Notes under the pieces: model-generated | Databases searched by the model: none | What the model was told of the DNA's origin: nothing | The model's input: the letters and a program-made list of their open reading frames with translations, nothing else | Shown here: one piece after another, positions 1-7,737 of the stretch | Position numbering within the stretch: position 1 is the first letter of the stretch | How the letters are laid out: each line of letters begins with the position of its first letter | Program-made: the position numbers and the translations under genes | Source of the DNA: an uncultured Methanomethylovorans sp. | Lineage (GTDB): Archaea > Halobacteriota > Methanosarcinia > Methanosarcinales > Methanosarcinaceae | Assembly (NCBI GenBank): GCA_937968035.1 | Contig: CALBTS010000414.1 | Span: forward strand, 1 to 51,637 | Reading direction: 5' to 3' | DNA: 51,637 nucleotides

Positions 1-279
1 GCCCTCCCTTTGACCACAGGCCTACAGTCCTTTCTATGAATGCCTGCATCTGAAACGGGACCATCCCAAAACAGGTAAGAACACCGAAAATTATACCGTC
101 TGCTTCTGCGAGTGAATCAATTGTAGCTACCAGTATATGGGCAAATGGTTTCTTTGACTCAATGGCCCCATTTTTTCAAGCATCTCTTCATTAAACGTTT
201 CTTGTATCTGGAAAAGTTCTACTTCTGCCATTCTGTAGATGTGTCCATAAAGGCTGTAGAATATCACATTTATTTTCAT
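1..279 (-). pseudogene. WrbA-like flavodoxin-family NAD(P)H:quinone oxidoreductase, broken and cut by window edge
   Basis: The minus strand starts MKINVIFYSLYGHIYRMAE, the usual opening of WrbA-type FMN proteins of methanogens, preceded by a good Shine-Dalgarno (GAGGT, 7 nt from the ATG). The text then jumps from RMAE straight to VELFQIQETF. About a dozen residues that normally lie between (the first helix) are missing, as if deleted in frame between two Ala-Glu codons. After KMG the reading frame is lost by one base. The sense continues in another frame with IESKKPFAHI, then ADGIIFGVLTCFGMVP and QAFIERTVGLWSKGG, which is typical WrbA. The original frame stops after PIYW. The C-terminal half lies outside the window. 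Two independent lesions argue for a pseudogene, although a sequencing error could explain the one-base shift alone. Confidence 0.8.
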
Positions 280-445
280 ATTATCTACCTCTTATTGAAG
301 CAAGATCCTTTCTTAGTATTCCAGCCATTTACAAAGGTATCCGCTGGACTGTATAATGCATATATGTCAATGGACTTCTGTCTTTTAGTCGTCAGTATTA
401 AAGAACAATTTTCTTGACTCTACAAAAGCACACCCATGTAAATAT

Positions 446-460
446 ATGACTAATAGTCAT
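446..460. promoter_or_regulatory. Perfect palindrome ATGACTAATAGTCAT, candidate repressor operator
   Basis: Six-base arms (ATGACT/AGTCAT) flank a 3-base centre. It lies between the decayed wrbA (minus) and the TPR gene (plus). The form TGAC-N5-GTCA is common for TetR-type or other dimeric helix-turn-helix regulators. The regulator is not in the window. The rest of 280-550 is non-coding and AT-rich. A run of nine or more T at about 474-482 and several overlapping TATA-like stretches (about 498-530) precede the TPR gene. Confidence 0.4.
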
Positions 461-550
461 CTCTCAGGCACAAATTTTTTTTTAAGATAAATCTATAAAG
501 ATATATAGTATATTAATTAGTATATATTTGAAAAAACGGAATGTGATTTC

Positions 551-3500
551 ATGGTTGCTGTACTCGGAGGAAACTTAGTTCTCTACTTTCTAATGGTCTC
601 TGTAATTTTATTGCTTTATTTTTTTATCCTTGAACATAAGAAAAGAGAAAAATTGGATAAAAAGATAAACCAGCTGAAAGAGTCCTTCACACATAAGGTA
701 GATATATCAGATGTGGATTTTGAACAATTCAACACACTTCCAAATACCGACATACCTCCACAAATAAAAAAGGAATTTGTTTCACTGTGTGACTATAGTA
801 GATTTGCAACTATCCTTGATTGTGAACTCTCTGCAGCATACCACCTTAACTGTGGTATTGGTTTTTACTGTGCCGGTTCACTTGAGGAAGCATCTCTTGA
901 GTTCGATGAAGCATTAAAGATAGATTCAAACTATGCTAATGCATGGAATAACAAGGCTTTCACATTAGCTGAGATCAGTAACTATGCAGATGCATTAGAG
1001 AACTATTGTAAAGCACTGCAACTTGATCCCACACTTGCCCAGGCATGGAACGGGCAAGGAAAAGCTCTGTTGCAGCTCGGAAAATATTGGGACGCACTGG
1101 AAGCATTTGAGAAGGCCACTGAGATCAAAACTTCAATGATTGATGCGTGGGAAGGCAAAGGCGAGGCCTGCATCAAAGTGGGTAAATGTACTGAAGCACT
1201 GGAAGCTTTCGATAAAACACTTGAATTAAAACCGGATTTTGCACAGGCATGGTATGGTAAAGGTTTAGCCCATGAAACTCTTGGAAGTAATGAAGAGGCA
1301 CTTGCAGAATATGACAAAGCACTTAAACTGGAGCCGCAGAATGCTGAAGCCTGGTACAGTAAGGCTACTGTTCAATGGAAGTTGGGAAGGTTCCAGAAAG
1401 CTCTAGAAGCATTTGACAGGGCACTGGAGATACGTCCGGAAGATGCCAGGATATGGAATGATAAAGGAGCCCTTTTCAATGAGCTTGGAATGCACGAGGA
1501 GGCTCTTGAAGCTTTCACAAATGTGACAGATATAGAGCCGGATAATGCCAAGATATGGTTCAATAAAGGAACCTTGCTGGAAAAAATTGGAAGGAACGAA
1601 GAAGCTCTGCAAAGCCACATAAGGGCAACAGAGATCGAACCGAAGCTTACAGAGGCCTGGTATGGAAAAGGCAAGGTCTATGAAACACTTGGACAGCAAC
1701 AAAGTGCACTTGAAGCATTTACAAGGGCAACTGATCTTCAACCTGATAATGCTCAGGCCTGGTATAGCAGAGGCATACTCCTTCAAAAACTGGAAAGAGG
1801 GAAAGAGGCACTGCAAAGCTATGAAAAGGCACTGGACAATGAACCCAACATCACAGGAGCCTGGTATGGAAAAGCTGTTATCCTTGCTGAACTTGGAAAA
1901 CATGAAGAGGCACTTGCAGCATTTAAAAAGGTTACAGACTTAGACCCGGAAAATATGCAAGCGTGGTACAACAGGGGCAAGATGCTTGCGGAATCCGGTA
2001 AATACCTGGAAGCTCTGGCAGCCTTGGAGAACGCAAGCTCAAATGATAACAACAAGGCAGGAATATGGTATTATAAGGGTATTGCTTACGAGGGCCTGGA
2101 AAAATATGAAAAGGCATTGGAAGCATTTGCAAACACAACAGAACTTGAACCTGATAATGCACAGGCATGGTATAGATTGGGCAATGTTCATGAAAGGTTT
2201 GGGAAATGTGAAGAAGCACTGCATGATTATGAGAGATCTTTAAAGATCAATGCCAGCCTTTTTGATGTCTGGGGAAGCAAAGGAAGAGCACTTTTAAAGC
2301 TAGGACAATATCGTGATTCACTGGTGGCTTTTGAAAAAGCTTTGGATATAGACCCACAGCATGCAGATATCTGGTACAGCAAAGGAGAAGCACTTTCGAA
2401 GCTTGAAAGACATGAAGATGCACTTGAAGCATTTACAGAGGCTTCAAAGTTAGATCCAGAGAATGTACAGGCCTGGTACTACAAAGGAAAGATGCTTACA
2501 GAGCTTGGAAAGAATCAGGATGCAATAGAGGCTTTCGAGAAAGTTGTAAGGATAATGCCACAACACTCAGAAGCATGGTACAGCATGGGAATGATACGTA
2601 TCATTACTGGTAAACAGCAGAAAGCTCTGGATTGTTTTTTAAAGGCCTTGGAGATCGATCCAAAAATTGGCCCCGCATGGTATAATAAGGGTGTCATCCT
2701 TGGAGATCAGGGTGAGCATGAAGAAGCACTTATAGCTCTCATAAAAGCTTCTGAACTTGAACCTGCAAATGCACATGTCTGGAACAGGTTGGGAATGACA
2801 CTTGCAGAACTTGGACAATATGAAGAGGCATTGAACAACTACCAGAAAGCTCTTGAAATTGACCCTGAGCTACCAAGAGGCTTGTTCAATCAGGCTGTTG
2901 TATTTGCAGGAATGGGAAAACATGAAGAAGCAGTGGCAAGTTATCAGAAAACGGTGGTAATTGAACCAGAATTTGCTCAGGCATGGTCTAACATGGGAAG
3001 TTCTTTTGCAGAGCTTGGAAGATACACAGAGGCTATGGACAGTTACGATAAAGCATTGGAACTTAGACCCAATTGTGCAGAAGCGTGGTATAACAGGGCA
3101 GCTACTCTATCCAAACTTAAGAAATATGATGAAGCTTTGGAAAACTACCAAAGGGCATTGGACCTTGAACCAGAGATGTCAGATGCCTGGTGTGGAAAGG
3201 GGATAATTTATGAAAAGCTTGAAAGATATCAGCAGGCTCTTGAAGCATTTGAAAGAGCAAGCAGCCTTAAGCCCTCCTTTGCTGAAGCATGGAAAGGGAC
3301 TGGTAGTACCCTTATAAAACTACAGAGATATGATGATGCTCTGAAAGCTCTGGAAAAGGCTTTAAAGATAAAGCCAGAGTTCTCAGAGGCCTGGAATGGT
3401 AAATGCATGGCTCTCAACCATCTTGGAAATTACCAGAAGGCATTGGAAGCATTTGAAAAAGCTGTAGAGCTATACCCTGACTACGCAGATGCATGGAATA

Positions 3501-4480
3501 GCAGAGGTATGGTACTTTCAAATATGGGTAAATATGAAGAAGCTCTGAATTCTTACAAGAAGGCACTAGACCTTAAGCCTAACCATCCGGATACACTGTA
3601 CAATATGGGTATGGCATTGAATAAGCTGGGTAAATACGGGGAATCTTTGGAGCATCACCAGAAAGCACTGGAACTCAAACCAGATTTTGCAGAAGCATGG
3701 CGTGAAAAAGGTGTTGCCCTTGAGAATATGGGCAAGCATGAAAAGAGTCTTGAAGCACTGGAAAAATCGCTTGCTCTGAAACCTGATCTTGCTAAAACAT
3801 GGCGTGATAAAGGAGTTACTCTTGCACATCTTGGAAAGTCTATTGAAGCTTTGGAAGCATTCGAAAAAGCTACAGAAATAAAACCCGATTATCCTGAAGC
3901 ATGGAACAGCATTGGTATTTTGCTTGCTAACCTTGGAAGGCTCCTGGAGAGTCTTGAAGCTCTGGATAAGACCATCAAATTTAAGCCGGACAATCCGAAA
4001 TCATGGAACACTAAAGGGGTAGTACTTTCAAGTCTTGGCAGGCATGAGGAAGCCATAAAGAACTTTGAAAAGGCGCTGGAATTAAAACCTGATTTCTTTG
4101 AAGCATGGTACAACAAAGGTATCGATCTGGGTAACCTTGGGAATTTCCAGGAATCTTTGGAGGCTTTTGACAAGGTGACCATGCTTAAAGGTGATCATGC
4201 AGAAGCATGGAACAGCAAAGGTGCAGCTCTTGCAAATCTTGGAAAGTTCGACGAGGCACTAGTAAATTATCAGAAAGCAATAGAACTGCAACCAAACTTT
4301 GCAGAAGTGTGGTACAATAAGGCATGTGCATATTCCCGTACTGGTAAGAATAAAGAAGCTATCAGGTCTCTTAAATATGCTGTCGAACTGGAAAAGTCCT
4401 ACCTAGAATATGCGCTAAACGATAGTGATTTCGAAAATATAAGGAAAGAACCTGAATTCATGAAGATAATCGAAGACTAG
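551..4480 (+). CDS. Giant membrane-anchored tetratricopeptide repeat (TPR) protein
   Basis: The protein has 1309 residues. Residues about 8-28 are a single hydrophobic helix followed by basic residues (EHKKREKLDKK), so it is probably anchored in the membrane with the repeats in the cytoplasm. From about residue 95 to the C-terminus there are about 35 units of 34 residues. Each begins with a Trp-containing helix (AEAWYNKG, AQAWYSRG, DAWNSRGM) and continues with Leu-Gly-x-x-x-Glu-Ala-Leu-x-x-Phe/Tyr-x-Lys-Ala and Pro at the turn, which is the TPR consensus. TPR arrays form superhelical scaffolds for protein-protein contacts. No enzymatic domain is visible. The very regular repeats suggest repeated internal duplication. 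A TATA-like sequence at about 521-530 would give a very short leader before the ATG. The gene stands alone and its 3' end faces the tRNA. The partner proteins are unknown. Confidence 0.93.
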   Translation: MVAVLGGNLVLYFLMVSVILLLYFFILEHKKREKLDKKINQLKESFTHKVDISDVDFEQFNTLPNTDIPPQIKKEFVSLCDYSRFATILDCELSAAYHLNCGIGFYCAGSLEEASLEFDEALKIDSNYANAWNNKAFTLAEISNYADALENYCKALQLDPTLAQAWNGQGKALLQLGKYWDALEAFEKATEIKTSMIDAWEGKGEACIKVGKCTEALEAFDKTLELKPDFAQAWYGKGLAHETLGSNEEALAEYDKALKLEPQNAEAWYSKATVQWKLGRFQKALEAFDRALEIRPEDARIWNDKGALFNELGMHEEALEAFTNVTDIEPDNAKIWFNKGTLLEKIGRNEEALQSHIRATEIEPKLTEAWYGKGKVYETLGQQQSALEAFTRATDLQPDNAQAWYSRGILLQKLERGKEALQSYEKALDNEPNITGAWYGKAVILAELGKHEEALAAFKKVTDLDPENMQAWYNRGKMLAESGKYLEALAALENASSNDNNKAGIWYYKGIAYEGLEKYEKALEAFANTTELEPDNAQAWYRLGNVHERFGKCEEALHDYERSLKINASLFDVWGSKGRALLKLGQYRDSLVAFEKALDIDPQHADIWYSKGEALSKLERHEDALEAFTEASKLDPENVQAWYYKGKMLTELGKNQDAIEAFEKVVRIMPQHSEAWYSMGMIRIITGKQQKALDCFLKALEIDPKIGPAWYNKGVILGDQGEHEEALIALIKASELEPANAHVWNRLGMTLAELGQYEEALNNYQKALEIDPELPRGLFNQAVVFAGMGKHEEAVASYQKTVVIEPEFAQAWSNMGSSFAELGRYTEAMDSYDKALELRPNCAEAWYNRAATLSKLKKYDEALENYQRALDLEPEMSDAWCGKGIIYEKLERYQQALEAFERASSLKPSFAEAWKGTGSTLIKLQRYDDALKALEKALKIKPEFSEAWNGKCMALNHLGNYQKALEAFEKAVELYPDYADAWNSRGMVLSNMGKYEEALNSYKKALDLKPNHPDTLYNMGMALNKLGKYGESLEHHQKALELKPDFAEAWREKGVALENMGKHEKSLEALEKSLALKPDLAKTWRDKGVTLAHLGKSIEALEAFEKATEIKPDYPEAWNSIGILLANLGRLLESLEALDKTIKFKPDNPKSWNTKGVVLSSLGRHEEAIKNFEKALELKPDFFEAWYNKGIDLGNLGNFQESLEAFDKVTMLKGDHAEAWNSKGAALANLGKFDEALVNYQKAIELQPNFAEVWYNKACAYSRTGKNKEAIRSLKYAVELEKSYLEYALNDSDFENIRKEPEFMKIIED

Positions 4481-4503
4481 ATAGTTTTAACTTAAGTGTT
4501 AAT

Positions 4504-4538
4504 TTCACTTCGCATCTTAATAGATCAAGCGAAGTGAA
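4504..4538. terminator. Perfect 10-bp inverted repeat between convergent TPR gene and tRNA
   Basis: TTCACTTCGC (4504-4513) and GCGAAGTGAA (4529-4538) are exact reverse complements around a 15-base loop. The hairpin starts 24 bases after the TPR stop codon and lies downstream of both the TPR gene and the minus-strand tRNA. It is a plausible 3'-end or terminator structure for either transcript. Confidence 0.5.
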
Positions 4539-4561
4539 TGCATAGCACTTAATTATTTTAG

Positions 4562-4633
4562 CGTCCCGACCGAGATTTGAACTCGGGTCTAAGGCTCCGC
4601 AGGCCTCAAGGATATCCACTACCCTATCGGGAC
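4562..4633 (-). tRNA. tRNA-Arg(GCG)
   Basis: The minus strand folds as a full cloverleaf. The acceptor stem is GTCCCGA/TCGGGAC with discriminator G. The D arm is GGGT/ATCC. The anticodon stem GAGGC/GCCTT holds the loop CTGCGGA, giving anticodon GCG (Arg, codons CGC/CGU). There is a 4-base variable region, and the T arm CCGAG/CTCGG has loop TTCAAAT. CCA is not encoded. No intron is present. An AT-rich stretch about 30-40 bases upstream (4660-4672) is the likely box A. Confidence 0.95.
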
Positions 4634-4755
4634 AACTGGTTTGATGTCTAATGTACTATTCAAATAAAAGTTTGTTGGTGGACATGTTAAAGTGAGAAGT
4701 AATAGTCAATTGTAATTAAAAAAAGTTAAATCCTGACAAGCGAATTTAATAGATT

Positions 4756-5937
4756 ATGTCGATGACCATAGGACTTGCAGGAAAACCCAACTCAGGAAAA
4801 TCCACCTTTTTCAAAGCTTCCACTCTTGCAGATGTGGAAATAGCTAATTACCCTTTTACCACCATCCACCCCAACAAAGGGGTCACGTATGTAAGGGTAA
4901 GATGTCCGTGCATGGAGCGAGATCACAGATGTGGTAACTGTGTGGATGGGATACGGTATGTACCCATTGAACTCATAGATGTTGCAGGCCTTGTACCCGA
5001 CGCGCATATGGGCAAGGGTCTTGGAAACACTTTTCTCGATGACCTCAGGCAGGCTCAGGCCATCATACACGTAATAGACGCAGCAGGCTGTACAGATATA
5101 GAAGGAAATCCTGTCGATATCGGATGTCATGATCCTGTTGAAGACGTGCAGTTCCTCAACCATGAGATCACTATGTGGATGGTAGGTATACTCAAACGTA
5201 ATTGGCAGAAGTTATCCCGTAAGACCCAAGGGGAGAACCTGAAGATCGAAAGAGTATTAGCAGAACAGCTGGCAGGTGCGGGAGTTGAGGAATCACAGGT
5301 AATCGAAGCGCTTTTGATGACAAGACTTGATCATAACATTACCAAATGGACCGACGAAGAAATAATCGACCTGTGTGATAAGATAAGGGTGATCAGCAAG
5401 CCTATGATAATTGCAGCCAACAAAGCAGATATTGCACCTGCTCAGAACTTAGAGAAACTAACAGCTGTTGGAGGGATCGTAGTGCCTACAAGCGCAGCTG
5501 CAGAACTTGCCCTTAGGTCTGCCTCAAAAGCAGGAGCTATCAGTTACGACCTTGGAGACAAAGATTTTTCCATTATTTCCCAGGATCTCAGTCCTGCCCA
5601 GCAGAAAGCACTTGAGAGCATTCGACATTTTCTGCATAAAATGCACAATACGGGCATTCAGGAATGCATTAACAAAGCCGTATTCGAATTGCTTGATCTG
5701 ATAGTTGTATATCCTGTGGAAGATGAAGGTAAATGGACAGACAAACATGGAAAAATGCTGCCTGACGCATTCCTTATGAAAAGAGGGTCTAATGCCCATC
5801 AGCTTGCATACAAGGTACATTCGGATATAGGTGATAGGTTTCTGTATGCGGTGGATGCAAAGACAAAGATGAGACTGGGAGAAAAACATGAGCTTGAAAA
5901 TGGTTCAGTGGTGAAGATCGTCTCGACAGCAAAGTAA
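4756..5937 (+). CDS. Obg/YchF-type GTP-binding protein, archaeal form
   Basis: The protein has 393 residues, a P-loop NTPase of the OBG/YchF group thought to act on ribosomes or in translation-linked stress signalling. Visible motifs: P-loop GLAGKPNSGKST (residues 6-17), the G3 region IDVAGLVPDAHMGKGLG, and G4 NKAD (about 222-225). The C-terminal 90 residues contain WTDKHGKMLPDAF and read like a TGS domain. A cysteine cluster CPCMERDHRCGNC lies between G1 and G3 in the position where YchF-like archaeal proteins carry extra residues. The first ATG is used. A second in-frame ATG lies two codons on (4762). It is followed 33 bp later by the prenyltransferase-like gene, so they may be cotranscribed. 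ATP versus GTP preference cannot be read with certainty. The canonical NKxD argues for GTP. Confidence 0.9.
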   Translation: MSMTIGLAGKPNSGKSTFFKASTLADVEIANYPFTTIHPNKGVTYVRVRCPCMERDHRCGNCVDGIRYVPIELIDVAGLVPDAHMGKGLGNTFLDDLRQAQAIIHVIDAAGCTDIEGNPVDIGCHDPVEDVQFLNHEITMWMVGILKRNWQKLSRKTQGENLKIERVLAEQLAGAGVEESQVIEALLMTRLDHNITKWTDEEIIDLCDKIRVISKPMIIAANKADIAPAQNLEKLTAVGGIVVPTSAAAELALRSASKAGAISYDLGDKDFSIISQDLSPAQQKALESIRHFLHKMHNTGIQECINKAVFELLDLIVVYPVEDEGKWTDKHGKMLPDAFLMKRGSNAHQLAYKVHSDIGDRFLYAVDAKTKMRLGEKHELENGSVVKIVSTAK

Positions 5938-5970
5938 CAGAAAAAGAAAATTATAAAAAAAGCTGGGTAT

Positions 5971-6645
5971 ATGAAATATAGGAGCATATTAAGTTCAGTG
6001 TATGAAAAGTATCTCCTCAGAGATCTTTCTCGCAACAATTATTCCATTCCTGAAAATCTCACCCTGGTAATATCAGAGAGTGATCTGCTTTACAAGAAGG
6101 GGATGGATAAGTTAGGAACATATATTCACTGGTGTCTGGAACTGCACATCAAGGTTATAAGTATATATGTGGATGTGCTGGACACTGAAGAGAAACTTCG
6201 GTCAGCAATGATGGAAAGTTTGCTGGATCCTCTTAGTTTGCTGATGGAACAGCTTCCCAAAGAAATAGGGTTTGAGATCTATAATGCTACGGGAGAATCT
6301 GTTAAGACAAGAAGCGGTCCAAAGCTTATGGTATATATGGCGATCGATTTTGGTGGACGCAGTGAGATCACAAAGGCTGTAAGGACCATACTTGAAGACG
6401 TAAAAATGAAAAAGATCTCTCCAGAACAAATTGACGAAAAGACCATAGAAGCTCATCTCATGTTGAAACATGAACCTGACCTTGTTATAAGGGCCGGAGG
6501 CAAGCATCTGTCGGATTTCATGATATGGCAGTCTGTGTATTCAGAGCTGTTCTTCACGGATGTTAACTGGATAGGTTTCAGAAAAATAGATCTGTTAAGG
6601 ATCCTTCGGGATTTTAGAAAAAGACAGAGAAGGTATGGAAAATGA
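5971..6645 (+). CDS. cis-Prenyltransferase homologue lacking the N-terminal catalytic motif
   Basis: The protein has 224 residues. The C-terminal half is clearly of the undecaprenyl diphosphate synthase family: AIDFGGRSEITKA (125-136) matches the NYGGR region, and PDLVIRAGGKHLSDF with WQSVYSELFFTDVNW (169-200) matches the RxG/WQxxYxE/Y-F-x-D-W block. In active enzymes the N-terminus carries MDGNxRWA with the catalytic Asp. Here the aligned segment is LTLVISESDLLYKKG (31-44), so that Asp is absent. This is the pattern of regulatory subunits of two-subunit cis-prenyltransferases (eukaryotic NgBR/Nus1 with DHDDS), which keep the C-terminal RxG motif. The likely role is a non-catalytic partner in making the long polyprenol carrier for N-glycosylation. 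A catalytic UppS is not in this window. The gene converges with rimI, with stop codons one base apart. Confidence 0.8.
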   Translation: MKYRSILSSVYEKYLLRDLSRNNYSIPENLTLVISESDLLYKKGMDKLGTYIHWCLELHIKVISIYVDVLDTEEKLRSAMMESLLDPLSLLMEQLPKEIGFEIYNATGESVKTRSGPKLMVYMAIDFGGRSEITKAVRTILEDVKMKKISPEQIDEKTIEAHLMLKHEPDLVIRAGGKHLSDFMIWQSVYSELFFTDVNWIGFRKIDLLRILRDFRKRQRRYGK

Positions 6646-6646
6646 A

Positions 6647-7072
6647 TCATATCTTGAGGTACATTCTCACAGCATTGTCCTCAAGATAATAGCCAGGAAC
6701 TATTTCTTGTTCCTTGAAGCCATGTGCTTGGTAGAATTTCTGTCCTTTCAGGTTCTTTTCCCTGACCTCAAGAGTGATACACTCATATCCATAGCATCGG
6801 GCAATACCTATACAGGCCTTTAATAAAAATGAGCCTATCCCATGTTTTCTGTGCTCCGGATGCACTGCAATGCTGAGCAAATGAGCATTGTCCATAAATG
6901 TTCCAAGGATGGCGTACCCTACTATATTTTTTTTGTCTTCGTATACGATAAAACCAGGATTTCCCAGATTGGCCATGAAAAGAAAATCTGGCCAGGGTAC
7001 CGGAAATGACATATCTTCTATAATAACTATTCCGGCTATGTCTTTTTCTTGTGCCTCACGTATAAGGTGCAT
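6647..7072 (-). CDS. rimI: GNAT acetyltransferase, RimI-like (ribosomal protein/N-alpha acetyltransferase)
   Basis: The protein has 141 residues and is a complete single GNAT domain. It has an N-terminal IREAQEKDI strand-helix, acetyl-CoA pyrophosphate-binding loop HPEHRKHGIGSFLL (R-x-x-G-x-G type), LEVREKNLKGQKFYQAHGF near the C-terminus, and the closing MYLKI strand. This is the RimI/Ard1 (NatA-like) form that acetylates protein N-termini in archaea. The ATG lies 28 bases from a TATA box, so the mRNA is probably leaderless. The GAGG immediately abutting the ATG is too close to act as a Shine-Dalgarno. It diverges from the zinc-ribbon gene and converges with the prenyltransferase-like gene. 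Confidence 0.85.
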   Translation of the reverse strand: MHLIREAQEKDIAGIVIIEDMSFPVPWPDFLFMANLGNPGFIVYEDKKNIVGYAILGTFMDNAHLLSIAVHPEHRKHGIGSFLLKACIGIARCYGYECITLEVREKNLKGQKFYQAHGFKEQEIVPGYYLEDNAVRMYLKI

Positions 7073-7096
7073 CCTCGGTCTTTATGAGCAGTACAG

Positions 7097-7104
7097 TATT
7101 TATA
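7097..7104. promoter_or_regulatory. Single TATA box centred between two divergent leaderless genes
   Basis: TATTTATA on the plus strand (TATAAATA on the minus) sits in a 54-bp intergenic gap. Its centre is about 26.5 bases from the plus ATG at 7127 and about 28.5 from the minus ATG at 7072. Both distances are as expected for leaderless archaeal transcripts. No other TATA-like element is present in the gap. Confidence 0.65.
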
Positions 7105-7126
7105 GCTGGCATAAGAAGTGTTTGTG

Positions 7127-7618
7127 ATGTATGGGGTAATAGTATGTACTAAATGCCGGATGCATGCACAGATCATAGAAGTTGGCACTTCCAGGACCGT
7201 GCAATGCCAGAGATGTGGTGCCAGGCTGGAGGTAAGAAAGCTACAATTGACCAGTGCATCTGAAACCCTTGATGAGGTTGTCAAGGCCCGTACTTTGATG
7301 CAGGCAAAGATACAAGCAAATGGAGCTGTACACACGATCCATTCACAGAGTTTTCAGTGTAGTATGTCTCAGAACAACGATCCAGTAGGCGGGATCTATT
7401 GTGCTGCACCAAATAAGGGTCAGAAAGCTCGTAACAAAGACATTTCCAAGATCATACTTGAGCATATTTCAGCCGGAGGGGAACTGGGCATAGACGAACT
7501 GGAAGAGAAATGTAAATTATTGGACATCGATAGAAACGATCTCGAGAAAACAATTGCCAGGTTACTGGAAGCCGGCGATATATATTTCCCTGTAAAAGGG
7601 AAGATAAAGAAAGTCTGA
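7127..7618 (+). CDS. Zinc-ribbon and winged-helix protein (archaeal DUF5817-like), putative nucleic-acid binder
   Basis: From the ATG at 7127 the protein has 163 residues. A GTG three codons upstream (7118) is in frame but would lie upstream of the transcription start predicted from the TATA box, so I prefer the ATG. The N-terminus is a four-cysteine zinc ribbon: C7-x2-C10 (VCTKC) and C27-x2-C30 (CQRCG). The middle (about 40-105) is low in motifs. The C-terminal 60 residues (KIILEHISAGGELGIDELEEKC with ARLLEAGDIYFPVKGKIKKV) look like a winged helix with a Glu-Ala-Gly-Asp-Ile-Tyr wing turn, as in Mcm-type or replication-linked wHTH domains. A DNA-binding or transcription role is inferred. The target is unknown. 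The DUF number is from memory. Confidence 0.75.
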   Translation: MYGVIVCTKCRMHAQIIEVGTSRTVQCQRCGARLEVRKLQLTSASETLDEVVKARTLMQAKIQANGAVHTIHSQSFQCSMSQNNDPVGGIYCAAPNKGQKARNKDISKIILEHISAGGELGIDELEEKCKLLDIDRNDLEKTIARLLEAGDIYFPVKGKIKKV

Positions 7619-7674
7619 TCTCACAACTTGTGCAGCACATCCTTAATTATACAAAAGCTTATTTAAAAAGAACA

Positions 7675-7684
7675 CTTATATAAG
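7675..7684 (+). promoter_or_regulatory. TATA box of the AAA+ ATPase gene, with adjacent short inverted repeat
   Basis: CTTATATAAG, a fully palindromic TATA element, lies 54 bases before the ATG at 7738. The identical ten bases occur before thiC (48563-48572). Just downstream GTCCA-aacga-TGGAC (7687-7701) forms a 5-bp inverted repeat close to the expected transcription start. Confidence 0.6.
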
Positions 7685-7737
7685 ATGTCCAAACGATGGA
7701 CTTCTGAAAATACAGAACACTTTTGATCGGTTAGAAC

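Noticed and set aside
145..417. Plus-strand open frame of 90 codons at the left edge
   Set aside because: It overlaps antisense to the WrbA-like remnant, which has clear family sequence on the minus strand, and its own translation shows no recognisable pattern.
1003..4182. Many open frames on both strands inside the TPR gene
   Set aside because: The repeated codon pattern of the TPR array creates recurrent shadow frames. None has a ribosome site or family motifs.
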